64,000 nucleotides of DNA from Phytopythium helicoides (lineage: Eukaryota; Oomycota; Peronosporomycetes; Pythiales; Pythiaceae), in NCBI GenBank assembly GCA_024867545.1, contig JANFNE010000063.1:1-64000 (forward strand). Reading direction: 5' to 3'. The translations under genes and the position numbers were made by a program. Below are positions 1 through 9,772 of this stretch, in pieces; position 1 is the stretch's first letter; every line of letters begins with the position of its first letter. The notes beneath the pieces are model-generated. The model saw only the letters and a list, made by a program, of their open reading frames with translations. It was not told where the DNA came from and did no database searches.

Positions 1-203
1 CCTAAACCCTAAACCCTAAACCCTAAACCCTAAACCCTAAACCCTAAACCCTAAACCCTAAACCCTAAACCCTAAACCCTAAACCCTAAACCCTAAACCC
101 TAAACCCTAAACCCTAAACCCTAAACCCTAAACCCTAAACCCTAAACCCTAAACCCTAAACCCTAAACCCTAAACCCTAAACCCTAAACCCTAAACCCTA
201 AAC
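1..203. repeat. Telomere, CCCTAAA repeats
   Basis: Uninterrupted tandem heptamers CCCTAAA (TTTAGGG on the other strand), about 29 copies, run from the first base and end near position 203, where unique sequence starts. The C-rich strand reads 5' to 3' inward, as expected for the left end of a chromosome. TTTAGGG is the plant-type telomere repeat and is also used by oomycetes. The window therefore starts at a true chromosome end, or within its terminal repeat. Confidence 0.97.
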
Positions 204-300
204 CGATACATTTCCAAACCCTAAACATACTCCACACCAGGTTCTCAACTACTACTACATATCTTCATGCGCGTGTTCACTCGGACTGTATGTCTTCGTA
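202..300. repeat. Telomere-flanking module, copy A
   Basis: The roughly 100 bases next to the telomere are repeated in diverged form at 1032-1133. Both copies start ACCGATA, then share TTTCCAAACCCTAA and CATACTCCACACC. Both continue through a similar GCGCG-containing stretch. Copy A abuts the terminal telomere array and copy B lies 32 bp after an interstitial telomere-like block, so the telomere plus flank unit appears twice. Confidence 0.75.
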
Positions 301-950
301 GCATTGCATAAATTATACTTCTGTCGTACCGCAGACTGATATCTTCGTCAGCGGTATACCAACCATGTTGCACTATTGCATAGTTGACAGCTCTCACAAC
401 ATTGTCTCGTATCCACCATGTCTCTAGAGATGCTGACTGTAAATAGTTGTTCTATTGAAGAGTTGTACTATTACACATGGCAGGCCCTGATGTCGCTATA
501 TTGCCGTGGCAGTATGTTGCTTGGTCACAGTACACAGGTTGGATACCGGACCGTATATGTATACATGTGATGTGTATATTATACGGCAACAGTGTGTATA
601 TACCCGCTGTGTATATCTCTATACATGTAGACTGTATATTCCGGTTGTTAGTATACTCCATCCGTACAGTATACTTCGGCTATACGTATTCTCCATATCT
701 CCACTAATACTTTTCATATTGAACTTCTGAAACATGCTACCCCCACTAAATCAACCACGCCGAGTACGCTAAAAAAAGAAAAATCGAAATCGGCTGGTTG
801 GATTCTGATATATTATTTTTCGCAGTTATTGATAAAGTTCCAGAGTTATTCCCGGAATTTCGACTTGTCGTCCGAGTCCGTATGGGTTTTGTACATATCC
901 TCACAAATTTTCAGATAGATTGGCTGGCTAGATCTCCAGGGGATCAGTCT

Positions 951-1000
951 CTAAACCCTAAACCCTAAACCCTAAACCCTACTAAACCCTACTAAACCCT
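951..1000. repeat. Interstitial telomere-like repeats
   Basis: About 50 bp of CTAAACC heptamers (four regular units, then two longer units with an extra CTA) lie 750 bp inside the terminal telomere in the same orientation. This looks like a remnant of an older telomere or of a duplicated chromosome-end module. Confidence 0.85.
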
Positions 1001-1031
1001 GTCTGTAACTTACATTTTCTTTCCGATTTAT

Positions 1032-1133
1032 TACCGATAAATTTCCAAACCCTAATCATACTCCACACCGGGTTTTCATATACAGCTACACAGTTTTGCG
1101 CGCGCATTCGCATCGAATGTGTGCTGTCGTCAC
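1032..1133. repeat. Telomere-flanking module, copy B
   Basis: Diverged copy of the module at 202-300, placed just downstream of the interstitial telomere block. Shared blocks include ACCGATAAATTTCC and ATACTCCACACC. See copy A. Confidence 0.7.
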
Positions 1134-2496
1134 TTCTAATAAATACATGCTGTGAACTACTTCAAACTGCCATCTTCATTCAATACGTCGCAACCATCCT
1201 CACATCAACATGGTGTTCATGCCTATCATTATGTTGTTTCATACTCGCCGCGCCTCCAACACTCTTTACACATCCGCGTACTATTCTCGATCACTATGTT
1301 TCATTGTTCCTCTTATCCTCTGCACAACACCATCACATGCGTCATCAAACACTCATTACTCTACAATCTTCTTCAATTATACTCTACTTCACTTCAGACA
1401 TCACCACTTACTGTCTAACCACAATGTGCTCAACATCATTGCTTTCCATCATCATCTCTGATAGAGACTCGCGACAGCACTTACTCATGCTAGTACACAC
1501 ATCACAGTTCAGCTCACACACCAGCGCCGACATGGTGTTCATTGAATTCTACTTGGTTGAAAACAAGATTCGCTCTGCATGATCAAGTCGAATTCCAATC
1601 GCTCTGGCCACACACAGTTCATTGAACTATACAAAGCATCAAGCACAGCACACATTTGCTTCAAAATTATTATATATTGATTGTGGAAAGAGCATAGCTG
1701 CGTCTGTCAAGGCAAGTACGTCGCTATCAATCGGTGTGCTACTTCATCATGTTCTTTGCACACTTCACTGGATAGTGAATCATGTGCTTCAGTTTGGTTG
1801 ACTTCATCTTCATTACATATTTCACATCAGCTCCCTTGCCGATCAACTAGGTGAGCTGTAGTAATCAATGGTGTCTCACCTCAGACACTAGATGTCACGT
1901 CTCAGTCCATTTAACCATCAAGTATTGATCGTGAAGTAGCTGTCACAGCTTGTCATCCATCACAGTCAATTATCCTTTGGTAACATCTCACGGCGTTTGA
2001 TTTCATTGCGGGCCAATCGAACATGTAGGATTACAGTCGCTCATGGTATGTTCCACATGTGTACCTTGGTGACATCAAGTTGATGAACGCGTGTTGTTCT
2101 CTTATCTATTCATACTTGTCCAGTGCTATGTCAAGTAGGTTTTTTTCTGATAATTGATTGTCCATCATTTGCATTTGTTTCATGTTCTGCCTGTGCATGT
2201 TTGAATTGGTACATGTGTCAGTCTTTCATCTTACACAATGTACATTGATGGTCACGCACCTTTCCATTACAAGAACAGCAATGGCTTGTTGCTTCATTCA
2301 GAATAACTTGACTGTGTAGCATTCACATCCATCAACTAGCTACGGTGACATTACATGTGGTTTTACTACCCACACAATGTACATCACAACTGCCAATAAT
2401 CTGGCAACATTCCTGTGACATAGCTGTTCCATACTGTATGGCTTTGTGGTAGAACCGTGGGTGAGGTTTCGCTTTTGTATAGGATGTTATACCTGT
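1134..2496. other. AT-rich subtelomere, no gene recognised
   Basis: About 1.4 kb of AT-rich sequence. One 153-codon ORF is open on the plus strand (1121-1582), but it is leucine/serine/histidine-rich, has overlapping ORFs in other frames and shows no domain. I do not treat it as a gene. I see no RNA gene here. Confidence 0.6.
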
Positions 2497-2675
2497 GGGC
2501 AATTATACTTGAAATTTGTATTGAAAGTGGCAGGACACTGCGCGAGGGCAGGACATTGGGCAATTATACTTGAAATTTGTATTGAAAATGGCAGGACATT
2601 GGGTCCGAGGAGGGTTGCCCAATGTCCTGCCATTTTCAATACAAATTTTAAGTATAATTGCCCAATGTCCTGCCC
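2497..2675. mobile_element. Fold-back (MITE-like) inverted repeat
   Basis: Positions 2546-2603 are the reverse complement of 2618-2675 over 58 bp with one mismatch (2649), separated by a 14-base loop. A third, direct partial copy of the same arm lies at 2497-2540. The arms begin GGGCAGGACATTGGGCAATT. A non-coding near-perfect hairpin of this size in a transposon-rich subtelomere is most simply a fold-back MITE or the paired terminal repeats of a deleted DNA transposon. I could not identify a target-site duplication. Confidence 0.75.
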
Positions 2676-2700
2676 TGATTAGGGACCCTAAATCCTAGAC

Positions 2701-4440
2701 TTGGTGGTCGGTCACACAGCAATCCGCCCGCGCCCACAAATCTACGACCTCGTGTCGGTTCACCATTCTGTTGACGATGCTCGGATCGCCATGCAGATGC
2801 ACGACGCTTACAGCTACGTTCACGCTGGGAATAATGGTTCAAGGGGATGTGTGTCAAAACACAGCTGTGGAACACAAGAAGAGCTTTTGGCTCGGACAAT
2901 GGCGTGAAGTATGCCATAGAGCTGACCTGTCAGCACACACGTGAGGCTACTGGAAGGACACGTACAGGCATTCATCCGACGTTTCTTGCTGAAGTCAACG
3001 CAGCAGCGACGACAGGTGGTACGCTAACGTCTATCCTCACAACGCTAAGTCGTTGGTATGAGATTCAACCCAACATGCTCTTGAGGCTACCCACAGTGGA
3101 ACAAATCAAGAATCGTAAGGCACGCATGATGACCAAACTCGCGTAGCAGACCGAGATTGAGACTTTTTCTGGGTTGTGCTAGTGGACAAGTCTGCGCATG
3201 TGCAACGACGTCAACACGTTCTTCGTGATGGAACCCTCGGGGAGTTCGCGGTATTCGACAGAGGGTTTGACGAAGCTATATGTTCTGCAATAAACCCTGG
3301 ATGCCGCAATGCCACTTTGGTCCTAAAGCGCTTTCAGTTCACGTACGTCGAAGATGGCATGCCTAAGAGCTCGTTCGGCCTCATCTTCACAAATCGACGG
3401 AGTTTTCGCAACGTCCTGTACGCAGTACAAGGTCAGCAGAGCGATGGAGTCTTTGAAGCTCCTGACGGGACCTACAAGCTGCACTATGGTACGAACTGTG
3501 TGAGATGACTTGTTGATTGTGTGCGGCTAATAAGCGAGTGTGTTGCCAAGGCAACTGGGTGTTGGTTACTTTTGGGACCTACCGTCACGCTTCACAAATT
3601 CTCACGTTTATTTCAAAAACTTCCAGCCCTGGGCATACATGTTTGTGAGAACAGAGAACCACCATGCGTACGAGATGCTGCTCCGTACCGTGGCGGAGTT
3701 TAGCGAGTAGCTTATTGGCCTGCCCTTAGTCGTTTGCTACGGCAGCTTGGACCACGCTGCATGCATTGCGAATGCTTATCGAGCCGTGTGACCCGATATT
3801 ACTCTTCTCGATTGCTATCCTCTAGGGTTCGAAACCATCTATCTGGATGATATGTGGTCAAGATGGTATGCGACGAGCGCTTGCGCTTAAATTATCAGTG
3901 CTTGACTCACATGGAATACTGATAGGTGTGCTGCCGCCAAGGACGGCAAACTACGAGACGGGGACATCATCGAGCAGATTCAACTGCACAACCAGTCCCT
4001 TCATGAAGTCAAATTACTTGACTTCGACAAAGAAAACAACTTCCAGATCAAGCTGGAGCCGTTAATTACCATCGATAAGGTTGGCTGTAGACCTTGGTGA
4101 GCGATTATTTGTAAGGAGATTTGATGTATGTATCTTTGCGAGTACAAGACCTAGGCTGGGCATGCTCACATGTCGTGGCAATGATGGCCCTCATGAAAAC
4201 TTTTGATTTGACGGTCACTTTGTCAGTCTTGCCAACGCACAAGCTAAGTGGTGGTCAGCGCAAAATTGTTGGTGCTCTATATGCTGATGATCTCAACATC
4301 CGAACACTCAGCAAGGTGACTCTTAGGACGAGACTGCTTCGTCAGCCGGTGTACGCCTACCGCTGGTGCGTCGGCAGTGAGTTTGTGTTCGAAGATGATG
4401 GTAACAGACCAGCGAGTTCATCACCGGATGGATAGGCGGT
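2701..4440 (+). pseudogene. Decayed MULE transposase
   Basis: This is a scattered relic of a Mutator-like (MULE) DDE transposase, readable only by changing frame. A stretch at 2847-3146 (GIHPTFLAEVNAAAT) resembles the region between the zinc finger and the catalytic core. 3176-3508 contains FGLIFTNRRSFRNVLYA and DGTYKLHYG, the block around the first catalytic aspartate. About 3595-3710 reads FQPWAYMFVRTENHHAYEM, and about 3735-3830 reads SLDHAACIANAY followed by LLDCYPL, all in the order usual for MULEs. 4121-4260 has GWACSHVVAMMAL, matching the CxH end of a SWIM finger. The frames are joined by stops and indels, so the copy cannot make protein. Oomycete MULE ancestry is established family knowledge; the exact subfamily is not determined. 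Confidence 0.75.
3930..4100 (+). other. Short PDZ-like fragment inside MULE relic
   Basis: Between the catalytic-core and SWIM remnants of the MULE relic, one frame reads KLRDGDIIEQIQLHNQSLHE and goes on to FQIKLEP before a stop. The G-x-L-x-x-GD-x-I pattern resembles the ligand-binding core of PDZ domains. It is only about 55 codons long. It may be part of the transposase family rather than a true PDZ domain. Confidence 0.3.
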
Positions 4441-4804
4441 CATTGGGGACACCGTCTACAGGTGACCGGTGGTATACAGCGACGGCGACATGATTTTATT
4501 TGAGTGTGATGGGCTCGTCGAGCTCATTGTATCGTCCCGCTGCATTGGGCTTGACGTGACTGGACTGTCATTGGGGGACCAAATCGAGTCAGAGAGTGTC
4601 TAATTCATTGAGGACTAACAACCTAGTGGCGAGCACAATCGACCTACATTTCCTGCGGCAGATCAAGCCAATGAATCGACGAGATCAGCAAACGTTCCGT
4701 CACAGCACTATACCTCGTACTTGGTAATGAGCTGATTTAGACGAAACAGTATATGAAACCGTGGTTTACTTCAAACCAATCCACTTTGTACTTGGCATGC
4801 TTCT

Positions 4805-5560
4805 GTGTCCTCTACTGGCACTCCACAAGACGACGCAAAGAGCACTGATCAGGGTAGAGGTGTCGATTGCTACGGAATCCCTGTCAGCATCGGCCACCGT
4901 AACCATAATCCATTCACTGCAGTTTGGGAGTACATCTACAGGCTCGACAATCCGTTTCCTAATCTACGTCGGCCGAGCAAGCCCTTCACCCATAGGTGCT
5001 TGGTTTGTGCCGAAGCAGTAAAATCAACTGACACCACGGAAACCCACCTGGAAAGCATGCTCGATGAGACAAGGAACCTCAAGAAATGCTTGAATTCAAA
5101 TGTGACAAGAGGGTATACATCAGGGACAGTTGCGAACTTGATAAAGAGAGAGCTTCTCACGACTTACTCCTTCGAAATCGACCACAGCAATCGCTTCACA
5201 TCAAGCGATTCTACTCCGAGTGCAAACAACGTTGCACAGCACTTTGATTTCACCATCCAGGTTGATTGCCTCATGCACACACTCAATCTCTGCCTCCTCT
5301 ATGGGCTTGATCTAAACGAGAGCACTTCCAACGATGGCAGGTCTGTGATCACTGCAGGAGGTCACTTTCTGATGCTCGCCGAGTAATCCAGATGCTCCGT
5401 GATCTAGCGACACACCTAAATACCCCAATGAGGATTGCAAGATGCGGAGGTGAAGCAATTGTACAACTTGCCTGACGTGAAAATTGCAATAGATTCGAAC
5501 ACACGTGTTGGCATTGAACACAAACGTCGACAACCTGCAGTGCCATCAACTGGTTGATGC
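4805..5560 (+). pseudogene. Decayed hAT-family transposase
   Basis: The 193-codon ORF at 4805-5386 contains AVWEYIYRLDNPFPNLR and FTHRCLVCAEAVK, which fits a BED-type zinc finger (CxxC). It ends with VDCLMHTLNLCLLYGLDLNE, matching the start of a hAT catalytic core. Downstream, other frames read IQMLRDLATHLNTPMRIARC and LPDVKIAIDSNTRVGIEHKR, which continue the same family order. The reading is broken by a stop at 5384-5386 and by later frame changes. The C-terminal dimerisation region is not recognisable. It is a dead copy. Confidence 0.65.
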
Positions 5561-6687
5561 GTTGGTTTGGTTCATGAACAACTTTATACGTAAGTTATGG
5601 CTGAATTTGCATCGAGTTCGTCGTCTAAATGCAAAGTCGTGTCGACGCAGAAAGAGCCAGGTATGTGATGCAGAGAACGCTGTAGCACCAATGCTAAAAC
5701 CCCTAGGAATGTCTTTGGCCTGAAGCTCCTACATCATGGCCGAAATAGTGAATCCTTCTGCTCGTAGGCTGATTATCCATACCACAAGAGTACGCTCAGC
5801 CTCGGCTAAGAGCGTTGTCGCTGTTCCTTTCGGTCTCATCCGCTTGGCATTACGGCCTTTGGCTGTCTTACATGCTTTTTTAGGCTCGGGAATCTGATCC
5901 ATTCAGTCATAGCCTTGACCTTGGCTGTATCGTTAAGTTTTCAAAGAACGGCTCGACTGCCTGCTTGACACCGTTTTTCGTGCATCCAGACTGATCTCGA
6001 GCCATCGCACATTTGTGAACGACTGGTTCTAGTGCTTGGAAGCGGCACAACCACCATCTTGACGAAGCTTGATTCGGTCACGTGGCTTGGATTAGGGCTT
6101 GCTTGTGACAACATGAACTTCTACATAGACACATTGTTGAGTTCGAGGGTTTAGAGTCGAGTCATTGTGGTAAACGGCGAACGACTGAGCTTATCGACCA
6201 AAACCTTCCCGCCGAACCTGATGCGATACAAGCGCCACACGCGGCAGATTCCAGTATGGAACATTGTGCCTAGAGATTTTCGTGCGTGTATTAAGAAAGA
6301 AACCTATATGGAAATGCATGTTTTTCGTCGGATCATTGGAAACTATTCGAATTAGATGGTTGTCTGAATTAAGATAAAGAATTGCGGTATCTTGGAACAC
6401 GAAGAATTTAAAACACGTGGCTGTTGCTAGAGGAATCTCTCCGCCAGCTGAAAAGCAAGCAACTGCTTAATGCCCTCGATCTTATTGCTTTTCCAAGAAT
6501 TCACGTCTCGATTTGCTGCCCGCGTATAGCACTGAATCCACCGCGAACTTGACGCTATCAGCTTCGAAGTCGTCAATCAAGAGCAAGGTCGGGCACTCTT
6601 CCTCCCGTCGCGACCCCCTCATGGGAGAGGAAGTTTGCCACCATGGAACTTATAAATGGTCAAATCGAATGGACAGCGCGAGCACAA
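5561..6687. other. Spacer before the tandem array, no gene
   Basis: About 1.1 kb of mixed-composition sequence with only short overlapping ORFs on both strands (the longest are 60-70 codons). I recognise no domain, RNA gene or terminal repeat. The edge at 6688 is where similarity to the 2,376-bp array begins. Confidence 0.6.
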
Positions 6688-6922
6688 ACCAAGTAACCTC
6701 AATAGTTACTGAATGACTTCGACGAGATCGCCCCAAAGCTGGAATCAGTCATGTGCTTGAACATAAACTATTTGCACACAACTTGTAGCATGACCGAGTG
6801 TTCACAGTGACACCGATTTGAAAGATAGAATAGATGACAGACGCTAGATTATTAAAGTCGCTAACCCAGCGCAAACACGCACGCACGCACTTGGTTAACA
6901 TGGCTGCTCGGCACGCTTGATA

Positions 6923-7396
6923 TCACGACGATAGTTCTTCTGCTGGATCGTTGTTTAGTCCAGCTACCTCGAACAAATAATGGCTGCGTACACCTGGAAA
7001 TTGAAAACAGATATCCGAAAAGAGATCCAGAAGGCGCCCCACAGTCGATTGTAACTCGTCAATTGTCTCCTCGTTGACTTGAATGATACTGCTTTCACGA
7101 GCAAGACGAGTTTCCATTGCGCTGATAGTACTTTGAAGTCGAGTGATCTCTTGCTCTTGCTGCGCAACCATACGTTCGAGGGCATTTGTCGAATCGCGAT
7201 ACCACAAATTCATCACCGATACAACCGTTCCCCGCATAGCCTCTGAAAGATGATCTTCAAGCACAGAGCGGTCACGTTCACACTTGTGGTGCCTCTGGCA
7301 CAGTCGTTTGCTCGGATATTGGTCCGAGTCGACCTGATGCGAACGTTTCCCCGCCATGAGAAATTGGGAAGTGACGACCTCACCCCAGCTCATCAA
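6923..7396 (-). CDS. Array coiled-coil protein, copy 1 (157 aa)
   Basis: Small basic-then-acidic protein of unknown function. Residues 1-45 are basic with clustered Lys/Arg/His/Cys (GKRSH, KRLCQRHHKCERDR), a possible nuclear-localisation or nucleic-acid-binding patch. Residues about 70-125 are rich in heptad-like Leu/Ile/Met positions with Gln/Glu/Arg (MVAQQEQEITRLQSTISAM), predicting a coiled coil. The C-terminus is VAGLNNDPAEELSS. This most telomere-proximal copy differs from the others by D-to-N and S-to-P near its end. No signal peptide or membrane segment is visible. The reading frame is intact in all eight array copies. I recognise no family, and expression is unproven. Confidence 0.5.
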   Translation of the reverse strand: MMSWGEVVTSQFLMAGKRSHQVDSDQYPSKRLCQRHHKCERDRSVLEDHLSEAMRGTVVSVMNLWYRDSTNALERMVAQQEQEITRLQSTISAMETRLARESSIIQVNEETIDELQSTVGRLLDLFSDICFQFPGVRSHYLFEVAGLNNDPAEELSS

Positions 7397-8351
7397 CCTT
7401 CACTCACGTGTTCAATAGTAGGAATGGTTGCTAAATGTACTGAATGATTACGCTATTGATTGCACAAGTAGTGGTATCTATGAGTGAATGCTGGGTACAA
7501 TTTGTTGGTGAGTGTAGGTTGTCATGATCGCTACTCAATCACTGTCCGTCACACCCCAAACATATCGTTCCTCCCTTATGTCTAGCCAAAACGCCGCGAG
7601 GCACCACAGCTCGTACTTATTTTAATAGTACTGTGCGCGATAGCCATGAATTCAGTGCTGAAGAGAAGGGAAACAACTAGAGAGCTCCAGTTAGAGACCT
7701 CCACCGTACATAGACTAGTCACTAAATTTAATAACAAAGAAAAGATGATGGTGATACGCGACACGAAAAGGACCGTATGAGGAAAAGTTCGCAGCGCCAT
7801 GTTATTTTTGATAGATATGTTTCATACGAGAAAATTATGTGACTTTTGGGTGCCAAGCAAAGGTGAGGGACTAGTGGGTCGATACGACTTGGCTACAAGA
7901 CAAAGATTGGTCTCGAGGCTACTAATTCTAGGCAGCTTGAAAGGTCATTGCTAGTTGTTCGTATGAGTTGGGCAGTGAATAAGCACGCTCCGGCGGAAGC
8001 CATCCGAGTTCATTCGGGACATCACCCTCGATACACAGAATAGCGATCGGTCGGCTAGATTTCTTTCCAGAGCAGTATCGACTTCTTTGGTAAAGTTGAA
8101 TCAGCGCAAACTAAATTTAGTGTAGCAAACCACCTCACGGGCCTGGGGCACAGTTCGAGTCAAAACTTCTAGCAACGCACTGCCAAGTGGATACCAGCAT
8201 CAATTAACGGCTCAAGGGCATAGAGAACGCGTTCGTAGAGTTGATGCGGATCGGAACGATGGGAACGAGATGCTTGAAGCCCGCCGGTTCAACTTCAGTA
8301 TTGGCAGTGACGACGGAACGTTGAGTCTGGAACCTGAGGTGCAAAGATAAT

Positions 8352-8641
8352 CCACCCTTTTGGTGGGTTATATATGCATGATTAATCATGGAGTGGCTGC
8401 AGAGTTGCGCAGCTCAGCAGTGGCGAATATCAATAGATGAGTCAAAGTAGTTCCGGCAGCATGTATCATGATTGTGATGAGGTCCAACGCCGTGACGAAG
8501 TCGGCGAGATTACTGACGAGGCACTTGTTTGCATGTGTTTGCTGTGTGTTCTGAGTGTTGCAATTGTTGTAGTGATTGGTACGTTTGACTAACAGTCTTT
8601 TAGACTCAATCGGAACATGAAGTAAAAGTTCTCTCGAACTT
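8352..8641. repeat. Palindrome cluster in the array unit (unit 1 example)
   Basis: Four perfect inverted repeats lie within 290 bp of non-coding unit sequence. They are CCACC/GGTGG with a 5-base loop (8352-8366), the 14-bp palindrome CATGATTAATCATG (8377-8390), AGTCT/AGACT with a 3-base loop (8594-8606), and AAGTTC/GAACTT with a 4-base loop (8626-8641). The same sequences recur in every full unit at 2,376-bp spacing. They could be binding sites, RNA hairpins or replication or recombination sites. Function is unknown. Confidence 0.6.
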
Positions 8642-9298
8642 CTATAAAATCCAGTTCGAGCAGTTGTCGATAGATGGACACTTCAAGAGTCTGTTATGTA
8701 TCCGGATCTATTTGATGAGAGTGTGCGTTCTGGATTCACTATACTGCAATAGATTTGGCTTCGCAACACTCCAGAATCCTGTCTGGTGAGATGCCTTCAC
8801 GAGTGTAGATCAGAACGCTGAGACACTGCTTGGGAGGGAGAGAGAGAGAGAGAGAGATAAACGTCATGCAAGTTTCCGATCGATATCGAGCACACGCTCC
8901 AAATGGATGACTGCCAAGTAATGGGGATGAACAGCACGCAAAGTGACCGTCTAGTTTTGTAGTGGTCTTTATAAATAAATAAGAAGGTAGATTGAGCTCA
9001 TAAGCCTCAATGAATTTCTCAGTTAAGAAGCAGCGCTCTCGACAGCAGCACACGTCAGAACAAGCCAAGTGGCATCAATAGTTACTGAATGACTCGGACA
9101 AGATCGCCCCAAAGCTGGAATCAGTCGTGTGCTTGAACATAAACTATTTGCACACAACTTGCAGCATGACCGAGTGTTCACAGCGACACCAATTTGAAAG
9201 ATAGAATAGATGACAAACGCTAGATTTTTAACATCGCTAACCCACCGCGAACATACACGCACGCACTTGGTTAACATAGTTGCTCGGTACGCTTGATA

Positions 9299-9772
9299 TC
9301 ACGACGATAATTCTTCTGCTGAGTCGTTGTCGAGTCCAGCTACCTCGAACAAATAATGGCTGCGTACACCTGGAAATTGAAAACAGATGTCCGAAAAGAG
9401 ATCCAGAAGGCGCCCCACAGTCGATTGTAACTCGTCAATTGTCTCCTCGTTGACTTGAATGATGCTGCTTTCACGAGCAAGACGAGTTTCCATTGCGCTG
9501 ATAGTACTTTGAAGTCGAGTGATCTCTTGCTCTTGCTGCGCAACCATACGTTCGAGGGCATTTGTCGAATCGCGATACCACAAATTCATCACCGATACAA
9601 CCGTTCCCCGCATAGCCTCTGAAAGATGATCTTCAAGCACAGAGCGGTCACGTTCACACTTGTGGTGCCTCTGGCACAGTCGTTTGCTCGGATATTGGTC
9701 CGAGTCGACCTGATGCGAACGTTTCCCCGCCATGAGAAATTGGGAAGTGACGACCTCACCCCAGCTCATCAA
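9299..9772 (-). CDS. Array coiled-coil protein, copy 2
   Basis: Same 157-residue ORF in array unit 2, exactly 2,376 bp after copy 1. It differs from copy 1 only near the C-terminus (VAGLDNDSAEELSS). Copies 2 to 8 encode the same protein. Confidence 0.5.
   Translation of the reverse strand: MMSWGEVVTSQFLMAGKRSHQVDSDQYPSKRLCQRHHKCERDRSVLEDHLSEAMRGTVVSVMNLWYRDSTNALERMVAQQEQEITRLQSTISAMETRLARESSIIQVNEETIDELQSTVGRLLDLFSDICFQFPGVRSHYLFEVAGLDNDSAEELSS

Noticed and set aside
452..730. Three overlapping 70-76 codon ORFs on both strands
   Set aside because: They lie in a GTATAC-rich AT-biased stretch, overlap one another in different frames and show no domain or coding bias.
1121..1582. 153-codon plus-strand ORF in the subtelomere
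   Set aside because: Low-complexity Leu/Ser/His/Thr composition, competing ORFs in another frame and no recognisable motif. It may be chance in a pyrimidine-rich strand.
8739..9277. 109- and 84-codon minus-strand ORFs, and 72-, 61- and 65-codon ORFs, repeated in each array unit
   Set aside because: They recur only because the unit recurs. The 109-codon ORF includes a SLSLSL stretch that is just the GA microsatellite. The 65-codon ORF is the antisense of the 157-aa ORF. The 72-codon ORF has a hydrophobic stretch but nothing else to support it.
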